From the NCBI RefSeq assembly GCF_026342835.1, contig NZ_JAPEMI010000001.1:62001-126000 (forward strand): DNA of 64,000 nt, read 5' to 3'. Positions 7,620-15,337 of this stretch are shown in pieces. The translations under genes and the position numbers were made by a program. The notes under the pieces are model-generated. The model saw nothing but the letters and a program-made list of their open reading frames with translations. It made no database searches and had not been told where the DNA came from. Positions within the stretch are counted from its first letter, which is position 1, and each line of letters starts with the position of its first letter. The DNA comes from Streptomyces sp. NBC_00154 (GTDB lineage: Bacteria; Actinomycetota; Actinomycetes; Streptomycetales; Streptomycetaceae).

Positions 7620-9557
7620 GTCGGCGGCGGGAATCTCACCCGCCGCCGCTCGCAGAACCGTGCGGGAGCCTCTCAGCTCACACGGCTCCCATTGCCCAGC
7701 CATCAGGCTTGAGGCCGAACCGCCAGTGGGCGAACATATTGGGATACCGGCGGGCTGCGCCCGCCAATAGTTCTCCCGCGCGTTTCTCCCGGCGGCGCAG
7801 TCGTTTGTACTTCTGGCAAGCCCAGCCCACCAACATTCTGTTGATACGCCGGAGGAGGGGATACAACATAGACTTGTAGAATTGCCCGTAATAGTTGATC
7901 CACCCCTGCACGATGCTGTTGAACATCCGCGCAAGATCCATCAGCGACTTGTCACTGCGTTGGGCGATGTGCCAGGAACGCATCACCTTGCCCATCGCCT
8001 TGATCGCCTCCTTACTGACCGTCGGCAGGAAGCTCACAAAGTGCTTCCCATACCGGTTCTTGGCCAGCCTGGGCCGGAACGTGTATCCAAGGAACGTGAA
8101 CGCCGTGTGCTCATACGAGCCCCGCCGGTCAGCGTCCTTGCAATAGACGATGCGAGTCTTGTCCGGATGCAACTCCAGACCGACCTGCGCCAATCGCTGC
8201 TCGAGAGCGTCCCGCACACGGCGGGCCTGCCCCTCGCTGCCGCAGTGAATCACCGCATCATCGCAGTACCGTTCGAAGGTGACTTTCGGGAACTCCCGAG
8301 CCAACCACACATCGAACGCGTAGTGGAGATACAGATTCGCCAGTACAGGGGAAACCGCCGATCCCTGGGGAGTCCCGCGATCCCGTTGCTGCACCGATCC
8401 GTCCGCCTTCGCCAACGGCGCGACCAGCCACCGCTTGACGTAGAGCAGGACCCATTTCCCGTCCTCGTCGATATGCCGCTCGACCGCCCTGAGCATCAGC
8501 TCATGGTCCACGCTGTCGAAGAACGCCCGGATGTCGAGATCGACCACCCAGTCACTCCGCCAACAGCGCTTTCGGCACTGCTCCACGGCGTCCAACGCCG
8601 ACCGCCTGGGCCGGTAGCCATAGGAGTCCGGATGGAACACAGGCTCCACCCGACGCTCCAGGTACATCGCGGCCACCGTCTGGGCAATCCGGTCGTCCAC
8701 AGTGGGCACCCCGAGCACGCGGATACCTTTCCCACCTGCCTTGGGGATCTCCACGGCCTTCACCGCGGGAGGGAAATACGAACCGGACGACATCCGATTC
8801 CACAGCTTGAACAGATTCTTCGAAAGGTTCTGCTCGTACTGCTCGATCGTCACACCGTCCGCTCCGGGCGCACCCTTGTTGGCCTTGACTCGCTGAAATG
8901 CCTCCCACACCATCAACTTTGAGATGTAAAACGACTTGACCTCGGCCTGCGGCCTTGATCCGTTCACCTGGCTCCTCCCGGGCACTCCGGTTGACCACCA
9001 AACAAGATCTGGACAACTCGCCCCCTTCGCTCCACCTCCATTACAGAGGCTTCATCACTACTACGAGGCGATCCGTCCCCCTGCCACGCATCGGTACTCC
9101 GCCCCTCACAGTTTCAGCTGCTTGGGGTTCTCCCTTGTCGCCTACCGGCCTCAACCTGACCGGTGACAGCATCGTGGCGAGGGGTTCCCACGTTCCACAC
9201 CAGCGCCTGAACCGAGCTCGCGCCACCTTTATGCCGGGCACCACCTGGCCAGGAGTACAGGAACCCGCCAGATTCATCCCGGGGCAACAACTGGACCCCG
9301 GTTTCGGTAACCGTTCATACGCTTTCGACACTTCATCAGTGGTTCACTCGCGTTCGCCTTCTCGGCTCACACCTGACGCATCTCGTGCGCCTTTTCCGCA
9401 GTGCTCATCACCCCGGCTCATTCACCGGAGCAACCTGCGGCGGTTTGAGACCTCCCCCTGCGTGGGCGGTCTCGGAGGGCCTGCCTCCATCACCAGTGCA
9501 GCATCACGTCGGAAGCTTTCGTCTACACCGAAACCTCCCGTTGTGTTCGTGGCGCAC
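7620..9557 (-). mobile_element. Group II intron, about 1.94 kb, inserted before the response-regulator gene
   Basis: On the minus strand the 5' end reads GTGCGCCACGAACACAACGG (from 9557), matching the group II 5' consensus GUGYG. At the 3' end a 34-nt domain V (7655-7688) reads GAGCCGTGTGAGC...GCACGGTTC and carries the AGC triad. Domain VI follows as a 9-bp stem (7623-7631 with 7639-7647), and the intron probably ends at AC around 7620. The ribozyme scaffold (8990-9557) is upstream of a reverse transcriptase/maturase ORF. The 5' end and domains V/VI are seen directly; the 3' splice site is inferred to within a few bases. The intron appears complete. Confidence 0.85.
7678..8967 (-). CDS. ltrA: Group II intron reverse transcriptase/maturase
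   Basis: A 429-aa intron-encoded protein. GTG 8967 is chosen because GGGAGGAG lies just upstream; GTG 8985 in the same frame is the alternative. RT blocks are visible in order: GAPGADGVTIEQY, YFPPAVKAVEIPK, RVLGVPTVDDRIAQ, WVVDLDIRAFFDSVDHELM, GTPQGSAVSPVLANLYLHYAFD, the catalytic box as YCDD (normally YADD), and the GIIM maturase region (MFNSIVQGWINYYGQFY). There is no C-terminal HNH endonuclease, as in many actinobacterial introns. The stop codon lies inside domain V of the ribozyme, so the coding and catalytic RNA sequences overlap. Confidence 0.92.
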   Translation of the reverse strand: MNGSRPQAEVKSFYISKLMVWEAFQRVKANKGAPGADGVTIEQYEQNLSKNLFKLWNRMSSGSYFPPAVKAVEIPKAGGKGIRVLGVPTVDDRIAQTVAAMYLERRVEPVFHPDSYGYRPRRSALDAVEQCRKRCWRSDWVVDLDIRAFFDSVDHELMLRAVERHIDEDGKWVLLYVKRWLVAPLAKADGSVQQRDRGTPQGSAVSPVLANLYLHYAFDVWLAREFPKVTFERYCDDAVIHCGSEGQARRVRDALEQRLAQVGLELHPDKTRIVYCKDADRRGSYEHTAFTFLGYTFRPRLAKNRYGKHFVSFLPTVSKEAIKAMGKVMRSWHIAQRSDKSLMDLARMFNSIVQGWINYYGQFYKSMLYPLLRRINRMLVGWACQKYKRLRRREKRAGELLAGAARRYPNMFAHWRFGLKPDGWAMGAV

Positions 9558-9675
9558 TATCGTCGGCGTATCGAAATTCGCATACGTGCTGGCAACACCG
9601 CGTTGCTTTCACTGGTGGCATGTCTCGAACCCCCACCCTCAGCACGAACAACGACCCGCCGGGTTCGCTGGCTGA

Positions 9676-9956
9676 TTGTTCGATGACGCGATTCCGGCTG
9701 TGGCCGGCGTCGATCCGGATCTGCTCAAGGCCCTCCGCCGGCCACCGCGACGACGTCTCCTCACGTGTCGGGGGAGGCCGTCGACCTCGGGCGCTCTGTC
9801 GCGACGGCGTGGCTGTCTCAGCGCGGTGCCGAGTACGGGCCGTGCCAGATCTACGGAACGAACCCCGGCACTACGGAACTGCGCACCGATGCGATCGACC
9901 GTGGCTGCCCGCGCATGTATGCCAACCCCACCCAGGACCCGAGGATGCAGCAGTGA
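9676..9956 (+). pseudogene. VanY/M15-family D,D-carboxypeptidase remnant
   Basis: The sequence starts LFDDAIPAVAGVDPDLLKALRR, typical of the start of the mature part of VanY-like peptidases. It then jumps to HVSGEAVDLGRSVATAWLSQ, missing about 50 codons around the usual NSGWRS region. Near the end the active-site strand is frameshifted: the frame reads IYGTNPGTTELRTDAIDRG, where a one-base shift over about 20 bases would give RNEPRHYE, followed by a compensating shift. The remnant ends CPRMYANPTQDPRMQQ. The internal deletion and the two compensating indels over the catalytic His strand make it inactive. Confidence 0.75.
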
Positions 9957-9997
9957 CCGGCAGCTCAGCAGTGAGCGGCAGTGAGCGAGGACAGACG

Positions 9998-11116
9998 ATG
10001 ACGCAGATGGACACGGCGGAGACCGGACAGGGCGGCCCGGCGGATACCCGCGCGCCAGGTACCAGAGCCGGTGCCCCGGCCGCCGGCACCGCCGGAACTT
10101 GGCGCGCGGGCATCCGCCGGGCGATCCGTAACGGTTCCCGGCCGGGGCCGTGGAAGCGCGGCCTGGTGCTCGCGGCGCTGGCGCTGCTGCTGGGCCTGTT
10201 CATGCTGCTGCACGCGAAGATCCCGAACCGGATCGGGGGCCTCGGCAGCCTGGTGGAGACCTTCCTGCCGTGGTTCGGCCTGTTCATCCCGGTACTCCTT
10301 GCCGGGGCGCTGTGGCGCCGCTCCGCCTCCGCAGTGGTCGCGCTGCTGCTGCCGGTCGTGGTGTGGCTGAACCTTTTCGGCGGGCTGCTCAGCGACAAGT
10401 CCCACCCGGGCGGCGACCTCACCGTGGCCAGCCACAACGTCGGCGCCGACAACCCCGAACCGGCCGGCACCGCCCGCGAACTTTCCGCCTCCGGGGCGGA
10501 CGTGCTGGCCCTCGAGGAGATCACCGACCAGGCCCAGGGCACGTACGAGAAGGAACTGGCGAAGGCGTACCCGCACCACACGGTGCAGGGCACGGTCGGG
10601 CTGTGGAGCAAGCTGCCGCTGTCGGACATCCGGACGGTCGACGTCGCGATGCAGGGCATGGTCGGGCCGCTGGCGGAGCACCTGTCGGCCGAGGAGAAGA
10701 AGGCCACGCCCCGGGCGCTGCGCGCCACGGTGGCCACGGACCAGGGGCCGCTCGCGGTGTACGTGGCCCACCTGGGGTCCGTACGCGTGAATCCCAAGGG
10801 GGGCTTTTCGACGAGCCAGCGGGACGCCGGCGAGCGGGCGCTCGGCAAGGCCATCGCCGCCGAACAGAACAAGCGGGTGGTGCTGCTCGGCGACCTGAAC
10901 GGCACCATGGACGACCGCGCGTTCGCCGACATCACCTCGCAGCTGCACTCGGCCCCGGACGCGGCCGGGGACGGCTTCGGCTTCACCTGGCCGGCGAAGT
11001 TCCCGGTGGCGCGGATCGACCAGATCCTGGTCCGCGGCGTGGAACCGGAGAGCTCGCGGGTGCTGCCGCCCACCGGCAGCGACCACCTGCCGGTGGCCGC
11101 CGGAATCAGCTGGTGA
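9998..11116 (+). CDS. Membrane-anchored endonuclease/exonuclease/phosphatase-family protein
   Basis: A 372-aa protein with start ATG 9998 (MTQMDTAETGQGG) behind GCGAGG. After an Ala/Gly-rich cytoplasmic N-terminus come three hydrophobic helices (about residues 55-72, 80-100 and 108-128), then an extracytoplasmic EEP domain. Metal and phosphate-binding motifs are visible: SHNVGADN (N), LALEEITD (catalytic Glu), VAHLGSVR, LLGDLNGTMDDR (D and N) and GSDHLPVAA (terminal Asp-His pair). Actinobacterial relatives of this layout are hydrolases of unknown substrate, possibly phospholipid, phosphodiester or extracellular DNA. It appears intact although both neighbours are debris. Confidence 0.85.
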   Translation: MTQMDTAETGQGGPADTRAPGTRAGAPAAGTAGTWRAGIRRAIRNGSRPGPWKRGLVLAALALLLGLFMLLHAKIPNRIGGLGSLVETFLPWFGLFIPVLLAGALWRRSASAVVALLLPVVVWLNLFGGLLSDKSHPGGDLTVASHNVGADNPEPAGTARELSASGADVLALEEITDQAQGTYEKELAKAYPHHTVQGTVGLWSKLPLSDIRTVDVAMQGMVGPLAEHLSAEEKKATPRALRATVATDQGPLAVYVAHLGSVRVNPKGGFSTSQRDAGERALGKAIAAEQNKRVVLLGDLNGTMDDRAFADITSQLHSAPDAAGDGFGFTWPAKFPVARIDQILVRGVEPESSRVLPPTGSDHLPVAAGISW

Positions 11117-11253
11117 ACACCGCCTACAGGCTCCGATTGCCCGCCTGGGCAGCCCGCAGGACACCGCTCACCTCGTGGACTTCCTCTGCTCACCGCAAGG
11201 CCAGTGGATCAACGGTCAACTGCTGAAGAGCAACGGCGGCTTCGCCAGCTGAT
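11117..11253 (+). pseudogene. C-terminal fragment of a short-chain dehydrogenase/reductase
   Basis: One frame reads QAPIARLGSPQDTAHLVDFL and then CSPQGQWINGQLLKSNGGFA before TGA at 11251. This is the characteristic SDR C-terminus (GxPxDxAxxVxFLxSxxxxWxxGQ...GG). The Rossmann domain and catalytic Tyr/Lys are absent. The fragment begins directly after the stop of the EEP gene, marking another recombination junction. Confidence 0.75.
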
Positions 11254-11405
11254 CAGCACTTCTTGCCTACGCTGCTTGAGCCGAAGCGCGCCAGTTGTCA
11301 CCATTGGCGTCCATTGACCTGCGGCTTCGATCAGGCAAAGCAGGATGTTGTCACCAGGTCGGCACGCTGCGCGTCACCAGCATGGATCACGAGCTGCGGG
11401 TCCGT

Positions 11406-12077
11406 TCAGCTGAAAGGAACGGCGTCCTTCGCGGCGGTGTGCCAGTTGGTGACGATCGGGTGATCGACAGTGATGGTGCCGACCGGCAGGGAAACCGGGT
11501 TGGGGTCGTCGTCACCGATGGCGACGATGATGCTGTCCAGTTCCTTGCCACCGTTTCCGTTGGTGGTCTTCGGGTTCACGCCGGCGTAGGCGGTGGTGCT
11601 CCCGCTCAGCTTGATCTGCTTGCCGGCGGTCTGCTCCGCGGGACCCGCCTCGGTGCCGTCAGAGCCGAAAGCCACGGTCGGAAGCGCAGCGGGCAGGTAG
11701 CAGGTGATCCCCGACTTCGCCTTCGCGATGATCAGAATGTATCCGCCGGCCTGGGTCTCGGACCTGGTGCTCCAGGAAATATCGTTGGCGCCGCAGCTCT
11801 GCCCGACCGGCTCCCGCTCGCCGTTGGCGGTGTCGGCGCCGCCACCGTCCGCGGATCCCTTGCCCGTCGCGTCGGATCCCTTGCCGGTGCCCTGGTTACT
11901 GCCCGCGGCCGACGAGCCGGACGGGGTGACCGCACTGCCGGCCGGAGTGGCGGACGAAGAACCCTGCGCGGCCCCGGTGTCCGTGGCCGCGTCCGAGTCC
12001 TGGCACGCCGTCATCAGCATGGCGCCGCCGACGAGGACTGCGGAGACGAGAAAGGCCTTGCGACGGCTGCCGGACAT
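11406..12077 (-). CDS. DUF4232-type secreted lipoprotein
   Basis: A 223-aa lipoprotein with ATG 12077 preceded by GGGGGA. The signal peptide MSGSRRKAFLVSAVLVGG ends in a lipobox LMTAC with the lipidated Cys at residue 25. A long Ser/Gly/Thr linker to about residue 85 is followed by a DUF4232-like domain (GQSCGANDISWSTRSETQAG, GYILIIAKAKSGITCYLPA, AYAGVNP), with two cysteines likely forming a disulfide. It is anchored outside the membrane. Function in the family is unknown. It is monocistronic as far as the sequence shows. Confidence 0.82.
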   Translation of the reverse strand: MSGSRRKAFLVSAVLVGGAMLMTACQDSDAATDTGAAQGSSSATPAGSAVTPSGSSAAGSNQGTGKGSDATGKGSADGGGADTANGEREPVGQSCGANDISWSTRSETQAGGYILIIAKAKSGITCYLPAALPTVAFGSDGTEAGPAEQTAGKQIKLSGSTTAYAGVNPKTTNGNGGKELDSIIVAIGDDDPNPVSLPVGTITVDHPIVTNWHTAAKDAVPFS

Positions 12078-12344
12078 GAAATCCCCCAGTGGTTGAGGCC
12101 GAAGCGGGTTCGGCTTCTTGGTGCTTGCTTGATCACTATGAGGGGGCTGTGAGCCGAGAAGATCCCGGCGTCTTCGTTCCAGGACATCTCTGTCGCAGAC
12201 CGGTGACATGATCACGAAGTGGAAGAACCGGGGTCAGTCCAGTGCGCCCGTTCGGTGGTCCTGGTGACAACACGCCTGCCTTGGTGACAACTATCGCGCT
12301 TCGGCTCACTGCTTCCGCCTCCGGGCGCTCCACCAGGACGGCCT

Positions 12345-12617
12345 CTACAGGTCGAACTCCAGGTGCTCGATGTCCGTGAAGTGGACCTCCTCCAGGGAGC
12401 CGGCGCGGCGGCCGCAGTCCTGGACGTAGGTCTCCTTGAGGGCTTCGGCGGCGATCTCCCTCAGGCGGTCGTCGCTGGCGCCCTGTTCCTGCGCCTCGAG
12501 GAGGCGGGCGGCGTGACGCGGCGGCAGGGCGACGATCAGGTGCCGGACCCGGTCCTCATCCGTCGACCCGATTGGCGTGACGAAGCCGAGCCGGGCTCGG
12601 GTGTCGATCGATTTCCG
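12345..12617 (-). pseudogene. C-terminal fragment of an unrecognised protein
   Basis: One frame ends TDEDRVRHLIVALPPRHAAR, LLEAQEQGASDDRLREIAAE and SLEEVHFTDIEHLEFDL, with good actinobacterial codon bias and a helix-rich composition. No start codon with a ribosome-binding site is available, and upstream the same frame turns low-complexity. It partly overlaps the tail of the SRPBCC frame. I take it for the 3' remainder of a lost gene; a frameshift joining it to the SRPBCC ORF is an alternative. Confidence 0.5.
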
Positions 12618-13326
12618 TGTGGCGCTTTTCGGGAATGCAGAGCGCGGGCAGGTCCCATGGGACGTGGAGGCGGCCGCAGGCGCTGTAATCGCTGTTGGTG
12701 ACCGGACAGCGGCGTTCGCTCCAGCGGCTGCACTTCCAGCGTTGCAGGTGGCGGACGCCTGTGCGGACGAGCATCGCTTGGCGTGAAGCGATCGCCTGCC
12801 AGGGCACATCGTTGACTGCGGCCCAGGGTGGTGCGGTGATCCACCGGGCGAGCGGAACCAGCGTGGTTTCAACGCTGTCCGCCATGTAGTCGCGCAGTGC
12901 CTCAAGGTCCGCCCGGGTGGAGCCCAACACCGGGTCAAAGCACAGGAGTTGCCAGGACTGCTCGACGACGGTGCCGCGCCCGCACGGGTGCAGGGTCCAG
13001 GTCCAGCGGACGATGCCGCCCTCGGCGCCGTCGACCACGAAGGCGAAGGAGGAGCCGGGTTCGGCCCGTACGACCTGGGAGCGGCTGCTCCACTGTCGGC
13101 CGTCCCGCTGATTGCGGCCGCTGAACCAGGCGCCGACCTGTGGTCCGGCACCCTCGTCGTACGTCACCTCGGTCGCGTCGGGACTCCAACGGGCGATCGC
13201 GGAGACATCACTGACCAGGTCGTATACGCCGGCTGGTGTGGCGTCGACCCATGCGCGTCGGCTGAAGGTGAAGGCTGACGGGTCCAGAGCCCCGATGGGG
13301 TCGTGGTCGCTCGTGCTGGCGCTCAA
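12556..13326 (-). CDS. SRPBCC (START-like) family protein
   Basis: The start is TTG 13326, with AGGAGGA five bases upstream; the in-frame ATG further up has no such site. Residues ~15-165 form an SRPBCC ligand-binding domain: RRAWVDATPAGVYDLVSDVS, ARWSPDATEV, VGAWFSGRN and TLHPCGRGTVVEQSWQL. Such proteins bind hydrophobic ligands or act as cyclases or sensors. The C-terminal ~85 residues (Cys/Trp-rich, then Arg/His-rich) do not belong to the domain and may be read-through into non-homologous sequence after a rearrangement. It is divergent from the HTH gene, which may regulate it. Confidence 0.7.
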   Translation of the reverse strand: MSASTSDHDPIGALDPSAFTFSRRAWVDATPAGVYDLVSDVSAIARWSPDATEVTYDEGAGPQVGAWFSGRNQRDGRQWSSRSQVVRAEPGSSFAFVVDGAEGGIVRWTWTLHPCGRGTVVEQSWQLLCFDPVLGSTRADLEALRDYMADSVETTLVPLARWITAPPWAAVNDVPWQAIASRQAMLVRTGVRHLQRWKCSRWSERRCPVTNSDYSACGRLHVPWDLPALCIPEKRHTEIDRHPSPARLRHANRVDG

Positions 13327-13461
13327 GGCGTCCTCCTGGGTGTGCGGTGCCGGTTCGACGACGCCCAGGCCATCACCGGTTCCGCCGGGCAGCCACACCC
13401 GTTGGTGCCTATCCCCGCCAGGGGCAGGCTGCAGGGCGCGGCTCAGCCCATACTCAGATCC

Positions 13462-14349
13462 ATGAAGGCCAATGTGCAGCTCGGGGACTTCTTACAGACA
13501 CGGCACGCCCAAATGCGTCCGGAGGATCTCGGCGTACCCACCTACGGGGAGCGTCGGCGGGTACCGGGCCTGCGGCGCGAGGAGCTGGCGCTGCTGGCGG
13601 GCGTGAGCGTCTCCTACTACACCCGGCTGGAACAGGGGCAGTCGCTGAACGCTTCCGCGGAGGTGCTGGACGCAATCGCCCGGGCGCTGCGGCTGAACGA
13701 GGACGAGCGCCTGCACCTGCACAACCTGGCGCGGTCGACCAAGGCCACCGGCCGGGCCCGGCGGCCCGCGCCGGAGCGCGTGACGGCGGCGACCGGCCAA
13801 CTGCTGGAGGCGCTGGCAGACGTTCCGGCGATCGTACTGGGCCGCCGCAGCGACGTCCTGGCGTGGAACCGGCTGGGCCACGCACTGTTCGCCGCACAAC
13901 TGGACCCCGGTGCCACCGACCGCCCGGCCACGCGTCCCAACATGGCGCGACTGGTGTTCCTCGATGCCCACACCCGCGACCTGTACGCGGACTGGCCGAG
14001 CAAAGCCAGGGCCGTGGTGGGGAATCTGCGCCTGGTGGCGGGCCAGTACCCGGACGACGCCGCCCTGCACGCGCTGGTGGGTGAACTGAGCTCCAAGAGC
14101 CCGGAGTTCGGCGCGATGTGGGCCGACCACCGGGTCAGGCCATGCGCCGTCGCCGGCTACGAGATGCGGCACCCGCTGGTCGGCCCGCTGACCGTCACCC
14201 AGCAGACCTGGAGCCAGGGGCCCGGCCAGAACATCGTGGTCGTCACCACCGAGGCCGGTTCCCCCGCGCGGACTGCGCTGGCCCTGCTCGACCAGGCCGT
14301 CTCCCAGGCCCATCCAGCGCGCCCCGTGGCCCCGGCCGCCGTCGGCTGA
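13462..14349 (+). CDS. XRE/MmyB-type helix-turn-helix regulator
   Basis: A 295-aa regulator. The N-terminal HTH_31 domain carries LGDFLQTRHAQMRPEDLGVP, RRVPGLRREELALLAGVSVS and YYTRLEQGQ. A MmyB-like ligand-binding domain fills the C-terminal two thirds (AIVLGRRSDVLAWNRLGHAL, DWPSKARAVVGNLRLVAGQY, VAGYEMRHPLVGPLT). Members usually repress or activate a divergent oxidoreductase gene and may bind fatty-acid- or acyl-CoA-like ligands. Here the divergent neighbour is the SRPBCC gene across a 135-bp gap, so control of that gene is a reasonable inference. Confidence 0.9.
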   Translation: MKANVQLGDFLQTRHAQMRPEDLGVPTYGERRRVPGLRREELALLAGVSVSYYTRLEQGQSLNASAEVLDAIARALRLNEDERLHLHNLARSTKATGRARRPAPERVTAATGQLLEALADVPAIVLGRRSDVLAWNRLGHALFAAQLDPGATDRPATRPNMARLVFLDAHTRDLYADWPSKARAVVGNLRLVAGQYPDDAALHALVGELSSKSPEFGAMWADHRVRPCAVAGYEMRHPLVGPLTVTQQTWSQGPGQNIVVVTTEAGSPARTALALLDQAVSQAHPARPVAPAAVG

Positions 14350-14513
14350 CCCGGCACGCCACCGGGCTCGCCACACCCCCAAGGACGCGGGCACGGCCGA
14401 CAACCTGCCGTGCCCGAAACGGCCCTCGGCGCACCGCGCCCCGGATCAGAGCCATCCACCCGACCCGCGCGTCGGCGTATCGCTGCCGCATGCCCGAAAA
14501 CAGTGAAGGCATC

Positions 14514-14909
14514 ATGTTCAAGAAGCTATCCAGGACCACCGCTGTGGCTGCCGCCCTGTCCGCGGCGGTGATCGCGACGATCAGCCCGGCCCCGGCGTCG
14601 GCTGTCTCCGACCCGCTGAGCAACGCCCGGATCATCCAGCACTTCGACCTGGCCAAGCGCCAGACGCCGGAGAACATCGCGCCCGCCCCCGGCGGGGGTG
14701 CCTACGTCACCTTCGCCGCGGCCCGCCAGGTGGCCCTGATCTCCCCCACCGGCACCATCCGGGTCCTGGCCACCCTGCCGCTGCCCGCCGACGGCAGCGT
14801 GCACACCCCGGCGCTGGGCTTCCCGTTGACCGTTGGCATCGTCCGTGCGGACGACGGCAGCGCCGGTCCACGTACCGTGTTCTGTCGGCCCTCGCCCTGC
14901 TGGCCTTGA
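14514..14909 (+). pseudogene. Truncated secreted SMP-30/NHL-like protein
   Basis: ATG 14514 (MFKKLSRTTAVAAALSAAVI) is preceded by GAAGG. A signal peptide ends at ASA near residue 26, and the mature part begins HFDLAKRQTPENIAPAPGGG, then QVALISPTGTIRVLATLPLP, as in beta-propeller SMP-30/gluconolactonase-like secreted proteins of about 300 residues. Only the first ~100 residues survive. At about 14855 the sequence switches to a lipoprotein gene fragment, and the frame ends shortly after (CRPSPCWP). Confidence 0.7.
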
Positions 14910-15250
14910 CTGCCGGCGCCGTCACCGCCTGCGGCGACAACAACTCCGCCCCCGAACACGCTGCCTCGTCCTCGGCCACGTCGTCCGCCTCGCCGGGAGC
15001 CGGCCAGCCGGCCGCATCGAAGCTGCACATGATCACCAATGACGGTCACCGTCTGGCCTTCCATGTCGCACAAGGCAACGACCGCACGATCGTCCTGGAC
15101 TCGGGCGGCGGAGAGGACTCCTCACAATGGAAGGACCTCGTCCCCAAGCTCCACGCGGACACCGGCGCCACCGTCATCACATACGACCGGGCCGGTCTCG
15201 GCAAGAGCGACGTGGTGCCAGCACCTCCACCACCGCTTCACGGGCGATGA
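14857..15250 (+). pseudogene. Truncated alpha/beta-hydrolase lipoprotein
   Basis: In a second frame, immediately after the SMP-30 fragment, the sequence reads TYRVLSALALLALTAGAVTA followed by CGDNN: a signal peptide with a lipobox Cys but no start codon left. The hydrolase part then follows (LAFHVAQGND, IVLDSGGGEDSSQWKDLVPK, VITYDRAGLGKSD), containing the oxyanion strand and the first lid residues. It breaks off before the nucleophile elbow. Both ends are lost, and the ISL3 element begins 25 bp after the stop. Confidence 0.75.
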
Positions 15251-15337
15251 CCAGTGTCAGTGGCCAGTTGCAATTGGCTCTGTCGCGAGTTTGGTGAAAT
15301 CCGGGACGGGGACCCTGGCGGCTCGTGATCATTCCGT

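Noticed and set aside
8955..9686. Plus-strand open frame of 243 codons
   Set aside because: It is antisense to the group II intron scaffold and has no start signal or motif; the strand carrying the ribozyme explains the sequence.
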